The translations under genes and the position numbers were made by a program. Shown one piece after another: positions 58,966 to 64,000 of a stretch of 64,000 bases of DNA. The DNA is taken from NCBI GenBank assembly GCA_011109175.1, contig RDEW01000042.1:420500-484499 (forward strand), in the 5' to 3' direction. The notes below the pieces were generated by a model. That model did not search any database and was not told the origin of the DNA. It saw only the letters and a list, made by a program, of their open reading frames with translations. This DNA is from Dicyema japonicum. Its lineage: Eukaryota; Dicyemida; Rhombozoa; Dicyemidae. How positions within the stretch are numbered: position 1 is the stretch's first letter; the number at the start of each line of letters is the position of its first letter.

Positions 58966-59267
58966 ACGGGGTCAATAAGTAATTATTTAAAAAAATTTAA
59001 ATAAAATTTAAATAAAATTCTCTCAAAAAATAAAAAAATTACAAATAATCGAAATTTAGAAAAAAATAAAATATTTTAACTTAAACTCCTCTACGTCCAA
59101 TACAAGAGGAATGTCCTACTTGGACGGTCTCCCCACTGGCCTCTCTCTCCTGCCTTGATGGAATCCCACCTAATGCTTTCTGGCGATGTGAACCCCAAGT
59201 ATTATTATTATATTAAAATAATAATAACTTAAACTCAATTGTATTTCGTGCTTGTATGGGAACGCGC

Positions 59268-59725
59268 TTAGAGTTGGTACATATTGTCTTTGACGTTGTT
59301 GGAACATTCTTTCTTGACAACAGAATGGATGCACATTTGGTCTCTCGAGGCAATAACGCAAGTCTTCATTCTACTACATTCCCATCAAATATACAAATCA
59401 GCAAATATTGTCCTCTTGAATTCACCCACCGCGTGACTCTGCTGAGAATGTTTACAAGAATAGTATATTATTTTTGGAAAATTGACATCGTTCGGAGTAC
59501 CAAGTAATCTGATAATGTATTTAAGTTGTAAAGCAACGAAGATGCGCAAAGCAGCGATAAAGTTTTCCCGGTTCCGGTGGGGCTTTCTAAAAGTCCGTTT
59601 GTATTCTTCCACAAGAAATAAGACATACATTTTTCAGGAACTCAGTAACAGATAAAATCTTTACTTATATACGGGCGTGAATGTTATTTGTGGGGCATAT
59701 AGAGTGTAAGGAAGTTAATATCAAT
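59268..59725 (-). pseudogene. RTEL1/FANCJ-type DNA helicase, N-terminal part
   Basis: N-terminal region of an XPD-family superfamily-2 helicase (iron-sulphur group) acting in DNA repair and telomere maintenance. The minus strand carries [20 protein letters not shown] (Walker A, 59587-59561), then a 29-nt GT-AG intron (59509-59537). Its removal gives [20 protein letters not shown] and then SCKHSQQSHAVGEFKRT (motif Ia; RTEL1 has [20 protein letters not shown]). A 24-nt intron (59371-59394) follows, leading to KTCVIASRDQMCIHSVVKKE (RTEL1: VCVLGSREQLCIHPEVKK). Upstream near 59715-59690 FPYTLYAPQ resembles the Q-motif region after a one-base shift. The frame stops at 59268, before the Fe-S cysteines are complete, and no helicase C-terminal half follows. 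The gene is truncated at the retro-repeat junction near 59200. Confidence 0.75.
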
Positions 59726-59769
59726 CCCATTAATCGTTGTTATATTCCATTTTAATTACATCTACGATT

Positions 59770-62045
59770 AAAAATTAGTACTCCACATCAATGCAAAAGT
59801 TTCCTTGTTAACTTTTAAAAATGTTTAAAAATGTATACCAAAAAGGATAATTTTCTCTTTTCCACTAAGCTTGATCATTTTTTAATGAGTTTCCAAAACT
59901 GTGATTCTGGGTGGACTTTTGGTTGAAGGACTATTCGCAACTACGACTATGGGAAATAGACTTAATTTTTTGTTTATTATTAATTTTTTTCTATTGTATA
60001 AATCAAATAAATTAATTCTTTAGTTGAGATTATGTAGTAATTTGGATTTTATTGTCTAATTGTGATAATAAATGCACTTCATAAAGAATGTACTAAATTA
60101 GTTGAATTAATTCTATTTTATTCATATTCCTGTATTTTAGTTCTTAAAAGAGTAAGCACCAAACATTAACTGACAGAACAGTTCTTCATTGGATTTTTGT
60201 TTAGACACCTGGATTGTTTTCCCTTCACATTAGAATATGTGTTAATAATCGGGTATCCTGACATGTTAGAACTAGATCTCACGAGGGATAACTCTCTCAT
60301 GCTCAGCGCTTGTAAGGTTTATTATTTTGCAGATCACTGAGTTGAAGAATAGATAAAACTCATTAACTAGGTGATCTCGGTCCAACAAATAGAAATATCA
60401 ATCAGACGGGGAACCTGTATTACTATTTTTATTTGATTTAGTAACACAACGTATCTTAAGGAGGTTTCAAGGTATTTGAATAGGATTTTGTTTAGACGAC
60501 TTTAATGACTTCCGTTGTTGTTCATGACCATTTTTATTTAATTTAGTAACACCACGTATCTTAAGCAGGTTCAAAATTTTTTAAGAAGGGTAATATCAAA
60601 CCCATTAATTTTTTGACACTTTCCTCCATTTCCTTAGAAAAGTAATATAGAGAGATCTGCGGATAAATAAATTTAAATACTTCAGTTCAGTTCCCTTCTG
60701 TATGAGATCTTCATTGACCATGAAAGCCAGATCCTTTTATTTGACAATTGCAAACTAATAATATAAAACAAATTCGCAACAAGAGAAGTAATCAATTGAA
60801 GTCGCTATTGCCGCATCCCGGATTATCATTGTCGTCAGACTCCTCCACGCTTTTTTTGAGATTGCGATTTTTGGAGGTCGTCTAGTTCAAATCGAAGTAA
60901 CTTGTAAAATCATCTGTCAGAAGCTGCACGAATAGGATGATAGTTAATATTACTCTAATAGACCAGATTTGCATGTAATTTTAATTATGCAGCAATTAGT
61001 GACCCATGGAGTATCATATGAATGATCACTTCTCTACAAAATGTTTTGGAAACTAGTATTGTTTTTTTCAAAGTCACTCTTGCGGTGAAAGACAACTAGT
61101 CTAGAAATAACATGTGATAAAAATTATTTTTCCGTGGCTATAGAACTAAGAAGCCGTAGGATTCTTCACTGTGCCCTTTCTGAAAGAAACGAAGAGTTGA
61201 GAAAAATTACCCTGCGAATCATTCTGGCTAAGACAACGAATCGGGATTATTTTAGTTAAAAATACAATATTAAACACCTGTAGATTACCATCATTGTTAT
61301 TCCACGTTTGAAATTATCTTATTTTACATTAAAAACATTTTTTAAACGGCAGCTTGTCGACATTTTGTGCTATACGGCTAGTTAGTTAAAATTTATTTTG
61401 TCCCTCTGATGCCGTCATTGAATCCACCTTATTAAGAAAATTCAAATGCCTCGTCAGCATCAAAAGAATCCAACTTTTCTTTTACCGGCAACAATATCCT
61501 CTATGGAGACAATTTCTGGAATCATTGGAACATATCACGATTAAGGGGTTAGATCAGTTTTTACTTTTGGTCTTTGGAATTATATTATTTTATTATTTAT
61601 ATAGCTCAATTTGAATACGAATTTTGGGTTTTATTGCGATTAGATTCCAAATTTAAGATTATTTGTAAAAAAAGTATATATTTAAAATTTTATCGTAAAA
61701 TTGGAGCTCATTAATTTCTCTTAATCCAATCTTTTTATTTATCTTGAGCACATAAAAGGATTCTTGCTATTAATTTAATCTAGGATTTTTTTTCCGCTTT
61801 CTGCAAGCTGCCCAATAAGCCTGATTAACCTTATGTGCAGGGACAGAACACATTGTAGAATTTGTGTTCATATTGAAAGCAAATACTGACTATGCTAAAC
61901 CTATCCCATAAGGAAGAAGAATATTAGTTAAAGGAGCTGGCTGATTTAGCTTGGTTTAAATAAACTAAAGGAACATCTAGTAGTTGTTAAGTGTGTTGTA
62001 GTTAAAAATAAAATATTTTTATTTATTAAAGTGATAAGCACAAAA
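59770..62045. other. AT-rich repeat-bearing spacer
   Basis: 60615-60800 is the partner of 58600-58790. A 50-bp phrase (TTAGTAACACAACGTATCTT) at 60435 recurs at 60545. 60825-60900 resembles 48985-49075. 61850-62000 is a decayed family Z copy (EHIVEFVFILKANTDYAK). No gene. Confidence 0.5.
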
Positions 62046-62049
62046 CATT

Positions 62050-62316
62050 AGTTAGCTGCCGCCCACACTGCGTGGCTGTTCCCTTTCAGAATTGCTAGCG
62101 AGATTCGCGCAAACAGCCAGCGGCGTTCGCGGAGATTTCCAGTGCATGAGGTGATCCGTTTCAGAGCAGGATCTTGAAGCGCACTTGTAATGATTGTTCT
62201 GGGCGAACGTATCTGTACATCTCACGTCCCAAATAACTGGTTTCCCGGCTTCAATGGGAAGTTGGTCATCCCTCCCGTCTGGTCGTTTCCCGTCACTTTT
62301 GCATAACCCGACCGGT
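62050..62316 (-). pseudogene. R2-like element, nuclease motif copy
   Basis: The minus strand from about 62310 reads GLCKSDGKRPDG followed by LPIEAGKPVIWDVRCTDT. This preserves the PDG and the WD.T..DT pair that look like a PD-(D/E)XK restriction-like nuclease site, better than at 50 kb. Downstream it parallels 49440-49720 (GCGTTCGCGAGATCTCCAG). The copy is joined at about 62318 to a different element at shared bases ACCCGACCGGTT. Confidence 0.65.
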
Positions 62317-62324
62317 TATCGATT

Positions 62325-62610
62325 CTTGGATGAGGGCAATGTCCACTCTCAAATGAGACAAAAGAGATCGTAATTCCAATACTTTATTGCGGACTCCATT
62401 TACATTTAGTTGTAGATCACTTAACGTGCAGTTGGGTCCCGGATTTGGATCTACATCACCAGACAGTAGTAGAGAGAAAATGGAGGAGTTGGTAAGCCAC
62501 CCTTCTGAATTTCGCAGAAAGGTAGGGAAAGTTAAACGGCTCTCTTCTATGCAGAACTTGCACTGAGCGCCACGACAACAACAGGTGAACCGTATGACGC
62601 CACGTTATTT
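62325..62610 (-). pseudogene. LINE ORF2 start: 2A-like motif plus endonuclease N-terminus
   Basis: The minus strand is open from just after a TAA at about 62611. It has a Cys-rich leader (RFTCCCRGAQCKFCIEESRL), then SIFSLLLSGDVDPNPGP (62488-62438), then LQLNVNGVRNKVLELRSLLS and LRVDIALIQES, the first strand and motif of an APE endonuclease. DV.xNPGP is the signature of 2A ribosome-skipping peptides, although the canonical Glu (DVExNPGP) is Asp here. Such 2A-like starts are known from CR1-type LINEs of sea urchin and lancelet. The frame is uninterrupted but truncated after the first endonuclease motif by the R2-like copy. Confidence 0.7.
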
Positions 62611-62639
62611 TTACTTATTTATTTAACCCTAAGACTACT

Positions 62640-62895
62640 AGGAGAGATAGGTCAAAACTAACTAATTAAGTGATCCCAGCTTCCAGCAACATCCGGACTC
62701 TCTTCAATTGGTCCTCTGATAATCCAACCGCACTTGGTTTAGGTGTGTCTGAACAATTGTTACAGCCATAAAGCAAGGAAGGAGATTTATTTCTTGCAGC
62801 GATAATTAGGTCGTCCGCATAGGACAAAAACATAGTGTCCTGGTCATTGGTAGTAGGTAGGTCATGTAGAAATAGGTTGAAAAGACGTTATTCTT
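62640..62895 (-). pseudogene. Jockey/CR1-type RT fragment (family X)
   Basis: The minus strand reads LFNLFLHDLPTTNDQDTMFL and LSYADDLIIAARNKS, matching LFNLFLHDLPNDGDEDSLLL and SYADDVVIAIRN at 29.2 kb. It lies 5' of the endonuclease piece on the same strand, the reverse of normal LINE order, so these are separate fragments. Confidence 0.7.
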
Positions 62896-63019
62896 GATTT
62901 TTTGTTATTGGATTTTAAAAGATATCTATAAATTTTAATAATTCATAAATATACTCAAAAATTTTAATTTTTTTATCAATAAACTAATTTGATAAATGCG
63001 TCTAGTGAGATTATCAAAA

Positions 63020-63720
63020 GAAAAATTAAATAATCACAGTATTTATCAATTCCAAGTCTGAAACTAGGCTTTCCACCAGAATAGGAGTACCGACAGTAAT
63101 CCCTTTGCTCATGTAATTGGTAACAATGTGTGTATTCTCAGAGGTTCGGTTTGTATTCAAGGTCGATATTTTCGCGTCTATTTGGGTTGAAAAATCACAA
63201 TTTATGGGGTGTGTAGATTTTTCCCAAACACTTTCAACAGTCTCAGCTTTAACCCACTTAACGGGTCGAGCACCTTTTTTTTCCTTGCAAAAATTCGCAA
63301 TGTGCCCAAACTATTGACATCGGTCGCACCTTGTAACCGGTTTTCTGTATTATTCAAAACGAATTCTCTGGAACCCAAAGACTATCCCCAGTCTCACATA
63401 CTCTAGACTTCAAAGTTAATTTTACAACAGGAAGACTGCGCCAGTCCTTCATAAAACGTTGGAAATAGAAACCAGGTCGTAGGGATTCTTTAAATTAAGA
63501 TTCAAGTGATCATCTGAGACCCAAGAAAAGATACCCTTCACAACAACAGAGGAAGGATATAGGAAGGAAGTAGTAAAAACATGTCCATCATTACCAAATG
63601 GGGCTCTCAAGCCAAAATCATCGACAAAAGAGTCGATATTGTCTTTTGAGGCAAATTCAAGCGAAATTATGCTTAATTTTCTTAATGTAATTCGTGCCTT
63701 ACTGGCTGTCGCTGAGTTTG
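63020..63720 (-). pseudogene. LINE ORF1 (gag-like) with CCHC knuckle
   Basis: The minus strand reads LRKLSIISLEFASKDNIDSF, GNDGHVFTTSFLYPSSVVVK, GIFSWVSDDHLNLNLKNPYD, then after a shift LPVVKLTLKSRVCETGDSLW and VPENSF. A further shift gives TRCDRCQ-stop-FGHIANFCKEK (63335-63285). The last is a CCHC knuckle (C-x2-C-x4-H-x4-C) with a TAG just before it. Layout (fold, VV.L...S, then knuckle) is that of RNA-binding ORF1 proteins of Jockey/I-type LINEs. Broken by at least two shifts and a stop. Confidence 0.65.
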
Positions 63721-63724
63721 ATAG

Positions 63725-64000
63725 TTTATAAAACGTTTAATCCGTCCCAAAGCCATGTTTTTTCAATTTCCAGATTCACTACAAAAAAATCATAAGCTAA
63801 GAAGACGAAACAGATCCTCCTGATACAACAATGTCATATAGTTCATCGGTGGGTATTTCAATTTTTTAAACTTTCAAAAACGAGCCTTAAAATTTTGCTT
63901 ACATTCTGCAATCCAGATCCCTGAGTTGCAAACAGACATTGGTGATTTGGAAAGTTTGTGTTAGAAATTTCAGGTCTAGTTGCGTAGAAGATAGAAGAAT
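63725..64000. other. No assignable gene
   Basis: Upstream flank of the ORF1 fragment. Nothing recognisable. Confidence 0.35.

Noticed and set aside
1-64000. CRISPR array, rRNA, phage or bacterial operon
   Set aside because: No spaced direct repeats of the right form, no ribosome-binding-site-led gene strings. Splicing and LINE content mark it as a eukaryotic nuclear sequence.

Overview
The window reads as nuclear DNA of an animal-type eukaryote. It is AT-rich and gene-poor, and it is dominated by broken non-LTR retrotransposons plus a few DNA transposons. No bacterial operons, rRNA, tRNA or CRISPR array were seen. The strongest clue to the organism is splicing. Wherever a family is recognisable (a Ginger-like transposase, calcineurin B, an RTEL1/FANCJ-type helicase) and in three unassigned genes, the frame is restored by removing GT...AG introns of only about 23-31 nt. 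From general knowledge, introns near 25 nt are typical of dicyemid mesozoans, so a dicyemid (Dicyema-like) genome is my best inference. Another animal lineage with ultra-short introns is possible.

Layout. 1-5 kb: nested fragments of reverse transcriptases (RT) of CR1/Jockey type (+) and of an R2-like type (-). 5.5-7.8 kb: a 2.3-kb dispersed repeat, with a second copy at 40.1-42.5 kb. 8-20.3 kb: tails of the R2-like element on both strands, RT and endonuclease fragments, a hAT-type MITE (16.5 kb) and a foldback-like element with arrays of 21-bp repeats in inverted orientation (19.1-20.0 kb). 20-28 kb: mostly featureless AT-rich DNA with one WD40-like gene piece (25.4 kb). 28-31 kb: two RT fragments. 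32.7-34.3 kb: a nearly complete 1.6-kb Ginger-like cut-and-paste transposon with terminal inverted repeats, a 5-bp target duplication, a DD35E integrase-like transposase and five proposed micro-introns. 35-49 kb: dispersed unassigned repeat families, a degenerate ~53-bp tandem repeat, a zinc-knuckle ORF1 piece and more RT pieces. 49.4-53.1 kb: the longest R2-like copy (PHD finger, RT tail, CCHC and PD(D/E)XK-like nuclease) and the longest Jockey-like RT copy. 54.5-59.8 kb: a cluster of host-gene pieces, all on the minus strand (membrane protein, unknowns, calcineurin B, helicase). 62-64 kb: LINE fragments including an endonuclease preceded by a 2A-like motif and an ORF1 with a zinc knuckle.

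Almost all recognisable frames carry one-base shifts or stops. Most transposon copies are therefore dead. For the host-gene pieces, and for the Ginger element whose shifts often sit in A-runs, assembly error cannot be separated from pseudogene decay by reading alone. The features are best read as a transposon-rich region enclosing a small block of compact host genes, not as a cooperating gene system.
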